A stretch of 21,339 nucleotides of DNA from JAOACQ01 sp049968515 (GCA_049968515.1 JBMFQR010000031.1:1-21339), one strand, 5' to 3'; counted from the first letter of the stretch, positions 8,042 to 16,590 are shown. The notes: a model not told the origin generated them from the sequence alone. Numbers and translations are program-made.

Positions 8042-9229
8042 TTATACTTCGAGTGCAGACTTCAGTCTTTTCACAGCCTCCTGTAACCTCTGAATTGATT
8101 CAGAGTATGAGATTCTTATGAAGCCCTCCATACCAAAGGCGCTTCCGGGAATAACCGAGATATTTGCCTTTTCTAAGAGTATTTCGGTGAACTCAATGGA
8201 GTCGTTAGGCACTCTTCCAGCAACCTCTTTTCCGAGATAATATTGAATATTTGGGAAGAGATAAAAGGCTCCAACTGGTTTTACGCATCTAATTCCATGA
8301 ATGGAATTCAAAGCATTTACCATATAATCTCTTCTTTCCCGGTATTCATCAACCATTCTTTTTACAAAGTATCCGCAACTTTTTAGTGCTTCTATACACG
8401 CAAACTGGGCAATATTGTTGGGGTTTGAGGTTGAATGGCTTTGAATTTCATCGAGCTTTTTTATGATCTGTTCATCTGCAACCACATATCCCACTCTCCA
8501 TCCCGGAATAGCGAAGACCTTTGAAAATCCGTTTATAAGAATCACATTTTCAAGATATTTTGGAGAAAGCGATAAAATGGAGGTGTGTTTCCCTTCATAA
8601 GAGAAATACTCATAAATCTCATCAGAAATTACGAAAAGTCCTTTTTCAGCTGCCAGTTCAGCAATGGCTTTAAGCTCTTCAACAGCAAAAGTTGTTCCTG
8701 TTGGATTTGATGGGTAGTTTAAAATTATACCCCTGACCCTTGAAGTAATCTTTTTCCCAAGTTCATCTAAATCTATCTGAAATCCATCTTCTTCGGAGGT
8801 ATTTATAATCTTTGGGATTCCACCGGCAAGTTTAATCTGCTCAACATAGCTTACCCAGTAAGGTGCAAACACTATAACTTCATCACCTTCATCCACAAGA
8901 GCCTGCATCGTGAGGTATAGTCCATATTTGGCACCTGTTGTTATAATTATATTCTTTTCTGTGACGTTAATATCATTTTCTTTTTTTAGTTTCTCTACAA
9001 TAAGTCTCTTTAACTCCGTAATACCGGAGCTTTCTGTGTAATGTGCATTACCATCCCTTATGGCATTTATAGAAGCCTCTTTCATTTCTTCTGGAGGGTT
9101 CCAGTCTGGTTCTCCAGCTGCAAGGGAGATTATATCAATTCCCTGTGCCTTGAGAGTCTTCGATTTTGCAGCAATTGAAAGAGTTGCCGAGGGGGATAGA
9201 TTCTTTACTCTCTTTGCAAAATTTAGCAT
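8042..9229 (-). CDS. aspC: PLP-dependent class I aminotransferase, probably aspartate aminotransferase
   Basis: 395-residue fold-type I aminotransferase of the bacterial AspC/AAT subgroup, which moves the amino group of aspartate to 2-oxoglutarate. Visible: LAAGEPDWNPP near the N-terminus, W125, N175 in NYPSNPTG, D203 and Y206 in VISDEIYEYF, the Schiff-base K237 in LINGFSKVFA, R245 in GWRVGY, and a C-terminal FIRISYS arginine for the substrate carboxylate. The start is ATG 9229 with an AAAGGAGA site, downstream of a near-perfect promoter. It is the first gene of an operon with accB and mntP. Some members of this subgroup also use prephenate or aromatic substrates, so the precise substrate is not settled. 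Confidence 0.88.
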   Translation of the reverse strand: MLNFAKRVKNLSPSATLSIAAKSKTLKAQGIDIISLAAGEPDWNPPEEMKEASINAIRDGNAHYTESSGITELKRLIVEKLKKENDINVTEKNIIITTGAKYGLYLTMQALVDEGDEVIVFAPYWVSYVEQIKLAGGIPKIINTSEEDGFQIDLDELGKKITSRVRGIILNYPSNPTGTTFAVEELKAIAELAAEKGLFVISDEIYEYFSYEGKHTSILSLSPKYLENVILINGFSKVFAIPGWRVGYVVADEQIIKKLDEIQSHSTSNPNNIAQFACIEALKSCGYFVKRMVDEYRERRDYMVNALNSIHGIRCVKPVGAFYLFPNIQYYLGKEVAGRVPNDSIEFTEILLEKANISVIPGSAFGMEGFIRISYSESIQRLQEAVKRLKSALEV

Positions 9230-9260
9230 TAGATTTCTCCTTTTAAATTTGAAGCATTTT

Positions 9261-9289
9261 ATTTTAAACTTATCTCATTGTTATGTCAA
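9261..9289 (-). promoter_or_regulatory. Sigma-70-type promoter of the aminotransferase-accB-mntP operon
   Basis: On the minus strand TTGACA (9289-9284) is separated by exactly 17 bases from TAAAAT (9266-9261). This is a consensus -35 and a near-consensus -10, about 30 bases before the start codon. It is back to back with the moxR promoter. Confidence 0.85.
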
Positions 9290-9331
9290 CTTAATAGGGA
9301 TTTTTGTGTATGGAAGAAAGACATCTGATAT

Positions 9332-9360
9332 TTGAAAGTAGTCTAAACTTGCTTTATAAT
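9332..9360 (+). promoter_or_regulatory. Sigma-70-type promoter of moxR
   Basis: TTGAAA (9332-9337), a 17-base spacer and a consensus TATAAT (9355-9360), followed after about 20 bases by the GGAGG site of moxR. Only 42 bases separate its -35 from that of the divergent promoter, so one regulator could affect both. Confidence 0.85.
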
Positions 9361-9388
9361 AATTAAAAGTTTTGGTTTCGGAGGCTTT

Positions 9389-10357
9389 ATGGATGAGGAA
9401 ATCAAAAGGTTGACAGAAAAAGCAGAAGAGAAAATAAAAGTTATAGAGAGAATAAGAGAGGAATTTCAGAAGGTTATTGTAGGGCAGGAGAGGCTCTTTC
9501 AGAGGATGATGTCTGCTATTCTTACTGGTGGGCATCTTCTTCTTGAGGGCGTTCCGGGGCTTGCAAAGACACTTGCAATCAAGACACTTTCACAGATATT
9601 GAATCTTGAGTTTAAAAGGATTCAATTCACCCCGGATATGCTTCCAGCAGATATAAGAGGAACACTAATTTACAGACAATCTGATGGGCAGTTCGAGGTG
9701 AAGAAGGGACCAATCTTTGCAAATTTTATCCTTGCAGATGAGATAAACAGAGCACCATCAAAGGTTCAGTCTGCATTGCTTGAATCAATGCAGGAAAAGA
9801 CTGTGACACTTGGCGATACCACATACCCATTACCAGAACCTTTCTTCGTTATGGCCACGCAGAACCCCATAGAACAAGAAGGGACATATCCGCTTCCAGA
9901 AGCCCAGACAGATAGATTCTATATGAAGGTTTTGATTGATTATCCATCTCCGAAAGAAGAAAAGAGGATAATTCACAGGATGAGCGGTCTGACATATCCA
10001 TTGCCGAGGCAGGTTGCCACAAGGGAAGAAATACTTGAGTTACAGAGATTTGTGGAGGAAATCTACATAGATGAAAAAATATACGAATACATAGTAAATC
10101 TTGTCTTTGCGACAAGAAATTATGAGAAAAATCTTGTGAGATATGGTGCATCTCCGAGGGCCTCAATAAACTTTGTAAAGGCCTCAAAAGTGGAGGCATT
10201 CTTTGATGGTAGGGGATACGTAATACCTGAAGATGTAAAAACAGTGGCATATGACATATTAAGACACAGGATAATACTTTCATTTGAGGCCGAAGCAGAA
10301 GAGGTTACACCCGAAAAAATTATAGAAGATGTTTTGAATAAGGTTGAAATACCATAA
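9389..10357 (+). CDS. MoxR-family AAA+ ATPase
   Basis: 322-residue AAA+ ATPase of the MoxR family, thought to act as chaperones that insert cofactors or activate partners with von Willebrand A domains. Walker A is GVPGLAKT (54-61), Walker B is ILADE (114-118), and sensor 1 is N159 in MATQNP. The family stretches FTPDMLPADIRGT, EAQTDRFYMK and a C-terminal lid with SPRASINF are all present. It starts at ATG 9389 just after GGAGG (9380-9384). MoxR genes are normally followed by DUF58 and VWA-domain genes; here it stands alone, facing a convergent gene after 35 bp. It therefore looks monocistronic and its partner is not visible. Confidence 0.93.
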   Translation: MDEEIKRLTEKAEEKIKVIERIREEFQKVIVGQERLFQRMMSAILTGGHLLLEGVPGLAKTLAIKTLSQILNLEFKRIQFTPDMLPADIRGTLIYRQSDGQFEVKKGPIFANFILADEINRAPSKVQSALLESMQEKTVTLGDTTYPLPEPFFVMATQNPIEQEGTYPLPEAQTDRFYMKVLIDYPSPKEEKRIIHRMSGLTYPLPRQVATREEILELQRFVEEIYIDEKIYEYIVNLVFATRNYEKNLVRYGASPRASINFVKASKVEAFFDGRGYVIPEDVKTVAYDILRHRIILSFEAEAEEVTPEKIIEDVLNKVEIP

Positions 10358-10392
10358 TGATATTTGTGGCAGGGGCTACCCACCCTCTCTTT

Positions 10393-10878
10393 TCATTTCA
10401 GTTCAATAAATTTTGAAAGATTATACTTTCCTATATTTGCTCTGATTTTTTTTCCATCAGAGAGGAATAAAACCCTCTTTATTCTTGTGTTTGCCTTCAA
10501 GGTTTCAAGCATGGCTTTAATTGTTAACTCATCCATTTTTTCAACAGCATTTAAGAATTCAGGATTAAAATCTATTACTGCATCAACTGATTTTGGAGGA
10601 CGCACAATGTAAAAATTCTGGAGTCTAACCTCCGGTGGAAGATTCAAAGTAAGCTTATAGCTTAAAGGTCCTAAAAGATATTCTTCAAGGATTGCTTTTT
10701 CAACCTTTTCAGTCTTTCTGTCTATCTTTACCTCTCTTAACTCTTTATCAATTCCGGTTAAATTCTGCCTGACATAGTAAAATTTGAAATGCCCTTTTGA
10801 AGTAAAACAAATCTTATAAGTTGCCAGAATTATTACAAGTACTGAACTTATTGAGAGAATAAAAATTAATCTTTTCAT
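10393..10878 (-). CDS. GerMN-domain membrane-anchored protein
   Basis: 161-residue protein with an N-terminal hydrophobic segment (about 3-22, LIFILSISSVLVIILATY) that acts as a signal anchor or uncleaved signal. The rest resembles the GerMN domain (sporulation and germination family). VEKAILEEYLLGPLSYKL leads into LPPEVRLQNFYI and VDAVIDFNPEFLNAV, then a C-terminal IKRVLFLSDGKKI. GerMN domains are found in envelope proteins linked to peptidoglycan and do not imply spores. Its ATG overlaps the stop of the preceding amidase in an ATGA (10875-10878), implying translational coupling. It is the last gene of the gatB operon. The role is inferred from context: a partner of the amidase outside the membrane. 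Confidence 0.75.
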   Translation of the reverse strand: MKRLIFILSISSVLVIILATYKICFTSKGHFKFYYVRQNLTGIDKELREVKIDRKTEKVEKAILEEYLLGPLSYKLTLNLPPEVRLQNFYIVRPPKSVDAVIDFNPEFLNAVEKMDELTIKAMLETLKANTRIKRVLFLSDGKKIRANIGKYNLSKFIELK

Positions 10879-11993
10879 TTTGAAAACCCTCTTGTCTTAT
10901 TGTAATACATTATAAAATCCTTCAATCCTTCTGCAATAGAAAGAGACAATCTATTCTGATAATCTTTATTAAGCAACAAGCGTGCTTCTTTAACATTGGA
11001 CATATAGCCTATCTCGAGAAGAGCAGATGGCACAAAATTATACTTTAAAACATAAAAATTTGCCTTTTTTCTACCTCTTATTATTGTTTCTTTTAGACTG
11101 ATATTTTTAGCCAGCATATCGCCGAGAGCTTCTGATTGTATCATTAAGCCATCAAATATAAGGTCCTTCAGTATTTCAAAAAGCTCTTCGGTATCTTTTA
11201 CATCTTCTATATCAAAGTTTATGTTTTCTTTCATTTCAACTGCTGTGGCTTCTTCATCTGTTGCCTTGTCCGAAAGAGTATAAATCTCTATTCCGTAAAC
11301 AGAAGGATTTAGAGAAATGTTTCCGTGAATACTTATAAATAATGGATTATATCCTTTGTTTATAATGTTTCTTACAAAATCCATCCTTTCCTTAAGACTT
11401 ATGTATCTGTCATCCTTGCGTGTAAGGAAGATCTTTATGTCCTTGTTTTTTGAAAGATGAGAGGCTATTCTTTTTGAAACATTTAAAGCAAGACTTTTCT
11501 CTTCAAGTCCACCAACTCCAAGCCCTCCGGGGTCTTTGCCACCATGACCCGGATCTATAATTACACAGTTCAATGGCTTAAAACCTTCCTTTATTTTTAC
11601 AGGTTCAACCTTTGATGAGATTAAGGAACTTGAAACTGAAGATTTGACAATAAGATTTGTCTGAACATTTGTGGAAGAAGGTGCTGGAATTTCTTTTAGT
11701 ATTCTTTCTATCTCATTCTTATAGGAAAGAGGTAGAAGTATTTCACCATCTTTTTTTATTACAACACCTTCATCCATATATTTCACTTTGTTGTTATAGA
11801 CTATATATGGCATATTCAAGAATATCTTTATTTTTTTTACCTTACTGGATATTTCAAAATAGCCAAAATCAAGATTTACCTTGATTGTGAGGGAATACTT
11901 TTCTGAAAATTCGTAAAGAGAAACAAAATCTTTTGTCTGGGAAGAAAAAACAAGAAAGATTGATAGAAGAAATACTAAATATTTTTTTTCCAT
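10875..11993 (-). CDS. N-acetylmuramoyl-L-alanine amidase (Amidase_3)
   Basis: 372-residue secreted zinc amidase that cleaves the bond between MurNAc and the stem peptide, as in cell separation. A signal peptide (about 1-20) is followed by a region (25-100) with a short segment like the copper-amine-oxidase-type N-domain (VVIKKDGEILLPLS), then a Ser-rich linker (104-130). The catalytic domain runs from about 140 to 365. Zinc ligands are H150 (IIDPGHGGKDPGG), E165 (GLEEKSLAL) and H223 (FISIHGN); the catalytic glutamate is E327 (ALLEIGYMSN). Its ATG lies 19 bases inside the end of coaX with only a weak ribosome binding site, so translation probably depends on coaX. Similar to AmiC or CwlD types; no activator-domain gene such as envC is nearby. 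Confidence 0.92.
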   Translation of the reverse strand: MEKKYLVFLLSIFLVFSSQTKDFVSLYEFSEKYSLTIKVNLDFGYFEISSKVKKIKIFLNMPYIVYNNKVKYMDEGVVIKKDGEILLPLSYKNEIERILKEIPAPSSTNVQTNLIVKSSVSSSLISSKVEPVKIKEGFKPLNCVIIDPGHGGKDPGGLGVGGLEEKSLALNVSKRIASHLSKNKDIKIFLTRKDDRYISLKERMDFVRNIINKGYNPLFISIHGNISLNPSVYGIEIYTLSDKATDEEATAVEMKENINFDIEDVKDTEELFEILKDLIFDGLMIQSEALGDMLAKNISLKETIIRGRKKANFYVLKYNFVPSALLEIGYMSNVKEARLLLNKDYQNRLSLSIAEGLKDFIMYYNKTRGFSK

Positions 11994-12748
11994 AGGTAAT
12001 ATATTCCTGAAAGAGTTAAATGCGGATCAACATGATTTATTGAAAGAGAGAAATCCTTGATAACCTTTGATAAACCACCCGTTGCAATCACATAATAATC
12101 ATTCCAGCCCATTTCTTTTGCAATTCTCTCTGTCAATTCATCAATCATTCCTCCATGTCCGTTAAATATTCCAGACCTTATACACTCGATTGTGTTTTTT
12201 CCCACAACATTTTTCGGGGGGGTAAGATGTATGTGTGGCAATTTTGCAGCTCTCATTTCCAGTTCTCTGAGTGAGGTGATAATTCCGGGCAGGATTATTC
12301 CACCAAGATAGGTTTTATCCTTTCTTACCACATCAATCGTAGTTGCAGTGCCAAAATCAACAATCATAAGGTTCTTTTCAGGGAAAGTATTAATTCCACC
12401 AAAGGCATTTATAAGTCTATCTGTTCCGATTTCAGCTGGAAAATCATACTCAATCTTCAAAGGTATCTCCGAATTTTCAATAACTCTTGGAGTTATTTTA
12501 AAGTATTTTTCAAACATATGTAAGAACTCATAATTTAACTGGGGAACGACACTGCATATCAAAACAGCCTTTACAACCTCATCCTCTATCTTCCACAGCT
12601 CTTTAAGATTTTTATAGGCTATGGCAAGCTCTTCGGTTGTCATTGAAATATCAGTTTTTATATTTCCAGAGTGAAGAAGTTCGGCTTTTTCCTTCCTGAA
12701 AAAACCAAATGTGATGTTTGTATTGCCTATGTCAATTGCGACTATCAA
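11975..12748 (-). CDS. coaX: Type III pantothenate kinase
   Basis: 257-residue CoaX, which phosphorylates pantothenate in the first step of coenzyme A synthesis; the type needs a monovalent cation and resists CoA feedback. ASKHA-fold motifs are present: phosphate-1 IVAIDIGNTN at the N-terminus, IGTDRLINAFGG, MIVDFGTATTIDVV and GGIILPGI. I place the start at TTG 12748 because AAGGAGG lies 6-7 bases upstream and the second codon begins the conserved IVAIDIG. An ATG at 12784 would add 12 residues, run through that site and begin inside the palindrome. It overlaps the amidase by 19 bases and follows a hairpin after gpsA. Confidence 0.93.
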   Translation of the reverse strand: MIVAIDIGNTNITFGFFRKEKAELLHSGNIKTDISMTTEELAIAYKNLKELWKIEDEVVKAVLICSVVPQLNYEFLHMFEKYFKITPRVIENSEIPLKIEYDFPAEIGTDRLINAFGGINTFPEKNLMIVDFGTATTIDVVRKDKTYLGGIILPGIITSLRELEMRAAKLPHIHLTPPKNVVGKNTIECIRSGIFNGHGGMIDELTERIAKEMGWNDYYVIATGGLSKVIKDFSLSINHVDPHLTLSGIYYLWKKNI

Positions 12749-12773
12749 GCTTAACCTCCTTAAATCTGGATTG

Positions 12774-12797
12774 TTGATATGCAAAATTGCATATCAA
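12774..12797 (-). promoter_or_regulatory. Intercistronic perfect palindrome/hairpin between gpsA and coaX
   Basis: TTGATATGCAA (12774-12784) and TTGCATATCAA (12787-12797) are exact reverse complements separated by two bases. As RNA on the minus strand this folds into a 10-bp stem with an AUUU loop, 6 bases after the gpsA stop and 25 bases before the coaX start. No U-tract follows, so it is not a standard terminator. It may be an RNA processing or stability element, or a DNA operator. Confidence 0.7.
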
Positions 12798-12803
12798 GTG
12801 GTT

Positions 12804-13793
12804 TTAAATGTATTCATGCTTTAATGGCCTTTTCATTAAAGCTTTTAAACCCATCTCTGGTGAAAGCCCCTGGTAAAGTACCTCGTAAACCATATTTGAT
12901 ATTGGAAGCTCTATGCTATACCTTGCTTGAAGAATGGGGATGCTTCTCGCTGTCTCAATGCCTTCAGCTACCATTTTTGTAGAGGAGATTATCTCCTTTA
13001 GATCTTTCCCTTTAGCAAGAAGCTCTCCAGTTCTGCCATTTCTGCTGTGTTTGCTAATGCAGGTTACTATAAGGTCACCTATGCCAGCAAGCCCGGCAAA
13101 GGTTTCAAGCCTTCCTCCCATCTTTATTCCAAGCCTTCTGATTTCAGCAAGTCCTCTCGTTATGAGTGCAGAGAGAGTGTTATCACCCAAACCAAAGCCT
13201 CTTAACATTCCGGCTGCAATTGCTATAACATTCTTGAAGGCAGCAGCAACCTCCACTCCCACAATATCATTATGTCTGTAGAGTCTTAAGGTGTCAGTGG
13301 AGAGTATCGATTGCACAAGCCCAGCGACTTTTTCATCCTTTGAGGCAGTAACTATTGAAGTAGGGACATTTCTTGCCACCTCCTCGGCATGAGAGGGCCC
13401 TGAAATAACAGCAATCTTCTTTGAAGGGGTTTCCTCCTTAAGAATCTCACTCATTCTCTTTTCTGAGGGATATTCTATTCCCTTTGTGGCACTTACAAGT
13501 ATATGATTTTTATTTATAAAGGGCTTAAATTCTTTCACAATGGTTCTAAAATATTTTGATGGAACTGCAAAGATGATTATCTCACTTTCTGTGATCTTTT
13601 CCTTGTTTTCTGTGATATTTATATTTTCCGGAATTTTTACCCCCGGAAGATAATAGACATTTTCTCTCTGGTTATTTATAATCATTTCATATTCTTCTCT
13701 TGAGTAAACCCAGAGAGATACTTCGTTTTTTGTGGAAGCCTGAATAGCAAGTGCCGTCCCCCATCCACCTGCTCCAATAATGCCGACCTTCAT
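12804..13793 (-). CDS. gpsA: Glycerol-3-phosphate dehydrogenase [NAD(P)+]
   Basis: 329-residue cytoplasmic enzyme that reduces dihydroxyacetone phosphate to sn-glycerol 3-phosphate for phospholipid synthesis. The Rossmann motif GAGGWGTALA is at 7-16, followed by IIFAVPSKYFR, LVSATKGIE and ISGPSHAEEVA. The catalytic lysine lies in VAAAFKNVIAIAAG, and the C-terminal domain has GDNTLSALITRGLAEIRRLG. All family signatures are intact, and the length is typical. Its ATG overlaps the stop of the CapA-family gene in an ATGA (13790-13793), with a GAGAGGG site just upstream. Confidence 0.97.
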   Translation of the reverse strand: MKVGIIGAGGWGTALAIQASTKNEVSLWVYSREEYEMIINNQRENVYYLPGVKIPENINITENKEKITESEIIIFAVPSKYFRTIVKEFKPFINKNHILVSATKGIEYPSEKRMSEILKEETPSKKIAVISGPSHAEEVARNVPTSIVTASKDEKVAGLVQSILSTDTLRLYRHNDIVGVEVAAAFKNVIAIAAGMLRGFGLGDNTLSALITRGLAEIRRLGIKMGGRLETFAGLAGIGDLIVTCISKHSRNGRTGELLAKGKDLKEIISSTKMVAEGIETARSIPILQARYSIELPISNMVYEVLYQGLSPEMGLKALMKRPLKHEYI

Positions 13794-14863
13794 AATCTTT
13801 CCCTCTCCATTAATTCAATACTGATTTTTCCATTGTCATCTATTCTTAATGGATTGTTTTTAAAGTTTTCTCTTGAAAGTTTTTGTAATATTTTTATTGA
13901 TGTTTTTTCTTCATCATAATAAGGTATCCCATTGAAATTATTACCCGAGTATTGTCTTGTTGGCACAACATACCCCTCTAAAAAATTACCTTTTTTATCG
14001 AGAGTGACACTTAAGATAAAAGCGTACTTTTTGTTTCCTTTTGTTGACATTACAGGAGTTAAAAAATTACCGAGAGAGTAGGCAATAAGCTTGCCATTAT
14101 AAGACTCAATTCCTCTTATAACATGGGGTCCATGCCCGATTACCAAATCTGCACCATTATCCACAGCAAGTCTGCAGAATCTATAAAGATTGCCTCTGTT
14201 TTCATTGAAGAGATATTCTTCCCCATCGGGAATATACATTGCTTTTTCACCCTCAGATCCACCATGAACGGAAAGAATGACCACATCATTTGAGATTTTA
14301 ACCTTTCTTATTAGCTTAAGAGAGGACTCTAAATCTTTGTAGTTATTTGCCCATGAATGCCAGGAGAAGGCAATAATGCCCACCTTTATACCATTTTTTT
14401 CCAGGCTTAAAAATTCTCCCTTTCTCCCTGTAAAAAGTATTCCTTCTTTTAAAAGATATCTTTCCGTATCAAGAAGCCCTGCATCGCCAAAATCCCTTGC
14501 GTGGTTATTTGCATAAGTTATTACATTAAAACCTGCTTCTCTTAAGATTCTTGCTGTGTTGGTTGGCAAACTAAAGGCATAACTCCTTCGTGGAATAATT
14601 GCTTTGACTGGCTTTTTTAACAATGTTATAACCCCTTCGAGATTTGCAAGGAGGATGTCTGGATTGTTGTTTGTCAGATAAAGGTTTATGAATCTGAAGG
14701 AGCTTTCTCCATCATCTGGGGGCAATCTTTTTTCCGGAAAGTAAGAGCCTGTCATGGTATCTCCAACTGCATTTATTATGATCCGCTCATTTTTTTCTAC
14801 TGGAGTCTCAATGTGGTTTGAGTTTAAAAGGACAAAAAGCAGAAAATAGATAAATCTTTTCAT
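13790..14863 (-). CDS. CapA-family metallophosphatase-like protein
   Basis: 357-residue protein of the CapA/PgsA family (PGA_cap), named after a poly-gamma-glutamate capsule protein and related to calcineurin-like phosphoesterases. An N-terminal hydrophobic segment (about 3-14) suggests export. Conserved blocks: NAVGDTMTGS, LLANLEGVIT, VITYANNHARDFG, VILSVHGGSEGE, LVIGHGPHVIRGIE and IAYSLGNFL. No lipobox cysteine follows the hydrophobic segment. Its ribosome binding site AAGGG overlaps the gatB stop region, and its stop overlaps gpsA. No other capsule genes are present, so a capsule role is not supported; the family name should not be read as function. Confidence 0.85.
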   Translation of the reverse strand: MKRFIYFLLFVLLNSNHIETPVEKNERIIINAVGDTMTGSYFPEKRLPPDDGESSFRFINLYLTNNNPDILLANLEGVITLLKKPVKAIIPRRSYAFSLPTNTARILREAGFNVITYANNHARDFGDAGLLDTERYLLKEGILFTGRKGEFLSLEKNGIKVGIIAFSWHSWANNYKDLESSLKLIRKVKISNDVVILSVHGGSEGEKAMYIPDGEEYLFNENRGNLYRFCRLAVDNGADLVIGHGPHVIRGIESYNGKLIAYSLGNFLTPVMSTKGNKKYAFILSVTLDKKGNFLEGYVVPTRQYSGNNFNGIPYYDEEKTSIKILQKLSRENFKNNPLRIDDNGKISIELMERERL

Positions 14864-14873
14864 ACTTAGACCC

Positions 14874-16316
14874 TTATGAAAGCTTCTTTCTTAATATTTC
14901 ATTTACAAGCTTTGGATTGGCCTTGCCCTTTGAAAGCCTCATTACTTCACCGACAAAGAAGCCTATCAGTTTTTCATTTCCCTGTTTGTATTTTTCAACT
15001 TCCTTTGGATTTTTAGCAATGACTTCCTCTATCCATTTTTCTATTTCGCTGTTGTCGGTTACCTGTTTTAAGCCTTTGCTTTCTATTATTTCCTTTGCAG
15101 TCTTTTTAGTCTCTACCATTTCTTCAAAAACCTGTTTGGCAATCTTACCGCTTATTGTTCCATCTTCAATGAAGGAAAGTAAACCTACAAGATTTTCTGC
15201 AGAGATATAGTTTTCTGCAAAGTTTGAGATTGAGATATTTTTTTCATTCAATACTGCAAGAACCTCACTCTGTAACCAGTTTGATATTTTTTTTGGTTCA
15301 AGTTTTGAAATTTTAACACATTTTTCAAAGTAATCGGCAAGTTCTTTCTCCTCTGATAGCAATTCAGCATCAGAGAGGGGAAGTTTGTATTCCTCCGAAA
15401 ATCTCTTTTTCTTGGCAAATGGAAGTTCGGGAAGTGAGGCTTTAATCTCTTCAACAAACTTCTGCTCGAGTATTATGGGTGGAATATCAGGCTCGGGGAA
15501 GTATCGATAATCGTGAGATTCCTCTTTGCTTCTCATAGAAAAAGTCTTATTTTGCGTGGCATCATAAAGCCTTGTTTCCTGAATTATCTCCCCACCGCTT
15601 TCCTTTACTTCTATCTGCCTTGCAATTTCATAATCTATAGCCCTTCTCACACTATTAAATGAGTTCATATTCTTGATTTCAACCTTTGTGCCGAGTCTTT
15701 TTTCTCCCTTTGGTCTTATTGAGACATTTGCATCACATCGAAGACTGCCCTCTTCCATATTGACATCGCTTACGTCAATATATTTCATTATATTTCTTAT
15801 TTCTTTGAGATAGAGATAGGCTTCTTCGCTGCTTCTTATGTCCGGTTCGGAAACTATTTCAAGCAGAGGGACACCAGCCCTGTTAAAATCCACATAGCTT
15901 ACTGATTCGCCTTCACCATGAACAAGCTTTCCGGCATCTTCCTCCATATGTATCCTTGTAATGCCAATTATTTTAGTTTCTCCATTTGATAAAGTTATGA
16001 GAAGATGTCCATTCTTCATAATGGGTAGGTCAAACTGGGATATCTGGTAGCCTTTTGGTAAATCTGGATAAAAATAGTTCTTTCTGTCAAACTTTGAGTA
16101 GAGTAATATCTCTCCGTTCAAAGCAAGCCCTGCTTTTATTGCCTTATTTAACACCTCTCTATTTAAAACAGGGAGTACACCCGGGTGTCCCATACATACA
16201 GGGCATACGTGGGTATTTGGTGGAGATCCAAACTCCGTGGAACAACCACAGAAGATCTTGCTTTTTGTATTTAGCTGAACGTGAACTTCAAGTCCTATAA
16301 CAACCTCATAATCCAT
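14874..16316 (-). CDS. gatB: Aspartyl/glutamyl-tRNA amidotransferase subunit B
   Basis: 480-residue GatB, the subunit of GatCAB that binds and activates mischarged Glu-tRNA(Gln) or Asp-tRNA(Asn) for transamidation. It shows the N-terminal YEVVIGLEVHVQL, the zinc-binding cysteines in IFCGCSTEFG and VCPVCMGHPG, FDRKNYFYPDLPKGYQ, and EGSLRCDANVSIR. The C-terminal helical tail domain follows, with GKANPKLVNEILRKKL at the end. I chose ATG 16316 (GGAG 6 bases upstream) over a GTG at 16328, which has no clear site. gatA and gatC are not adjacent. It is the first gene of a six-gene operon, so an essential gene leads the CapA-family, gpsA, coaX, amidase and GerMN genes. Confidence 0.96.
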   Translation of the reverse strand: MDYEVVIGLEVHVQLNTKSKIFCGCSTEFGSPPNTHVCPVCMGHPGVLPVLNREVLNKAIKAGLALNGEILLYSKFDRKNYFYPDLPKGYQISQFDLPIMKNGHLLITLSNGETKIIGITRIHMEEDAGKLVHGEGESVSYVDFNRAGVPLLEIVSEPDIRSSEEAYLYLKEIRNIMKYIDVSDVNMEEGSLRCDANVSIRPKGEKRLGTKVEIKNMNSFNSVRRAIDYEIARQIEVKESGGEIIQETRLYDATQNKTFSMRSKEESHDYRYFPEPDIPPIILEQKFVEEIKASLPELPFAKKKRFSEEYKLPLSDAELLSEEKELADYFEKCVKISKLEPKKISNWLQSEVLAVLNEKNISISNFAENYISAENLVGLLSFIEDGTISGKIAKQVFEEMVETKKTAKEIIESKGLKQVTDNSEIEKWIEEVIAKNPKEVEKYKQGNEKLIGFFVGEVMRLSKGKANPKLVNEILRKKLS

Positions 16317-16377
16317 AACATACTCCACAAAGAATATTGTGTTGTGTTAAAGACGATCAACAATTAAAGCCGCTAAA

Positions 16378-16386
16378 ATTATAGCA
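16378..16386 (-). promoter_or_regulatory. Extended -10 promoter of the gatB operon
   Basis: On the minus strand TGC-TATAAT occupies 16386-16378: a consensus -10 with the TGn extension. The -35 region is weak (CTGGAT or TGGATA about 17-18 bases upstream). It lies about 62 bases before the gatB ATG. Confidence 0.6.
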
Positions 16387-16542
16387 AATATTTTTATTTT
16401 TATCCAGTTCTCAGCCTTTCCTTACAAGCAGGCAAAATGGGTGGTAATAGGATTACTCAAGCAACCTCTCTTTCTGTCCATCTGCTTCCAGTATATGTAA
16501 ATAAAAAATAAATCATCCGATTCAAATTGAATTGTTATACTC

Positions 16543-16571
16543 TTGATATTTTTTTTTAATTTGATTATAAT
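16543..16571 (+). promoter_or_regulatory. Probable promoter of the hemerythrin gene
   Basis: TTGATA (16543-16548), a 17-base spacer and TATAAT (16566-16571). The leader would be only about 13 bases, with the ribosome binding site almost at the 5' end. An alternative upstream candidate is an extended -10 TGT-TATACT at 16533-16541. The rest of the 16317-16590 interval shows no gene. Confidence 0.55.
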
Positions 16572-16590
16572 TTTAGTGAAGGAGGTTGCC

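Noticed and set aside
9281..9535. Minus-strand frame overlapping the moxR start
   Set aside because: It crosses two strong divergent promoters and the start of moxR, and has no recognisable features.
10358..10392. Bidirectional terminator between moxR and the GerMN gene
   Set aside because: GGGGCTACCC gives only a three-base-pair stem and no T-tract follows; I cannot support a terminator.
10393..10878. Evidence that the organism forms spores
   Set aside because: GerMN domains occur widely outside spore formers, and no sporulation gene is present.
13790..14863. Capsule (poly-gamma-glutamate) synthesis gene
   Set aside because: CapA-family proteins are common without capB/capC partners, and none is nearby, so only the family name is used.
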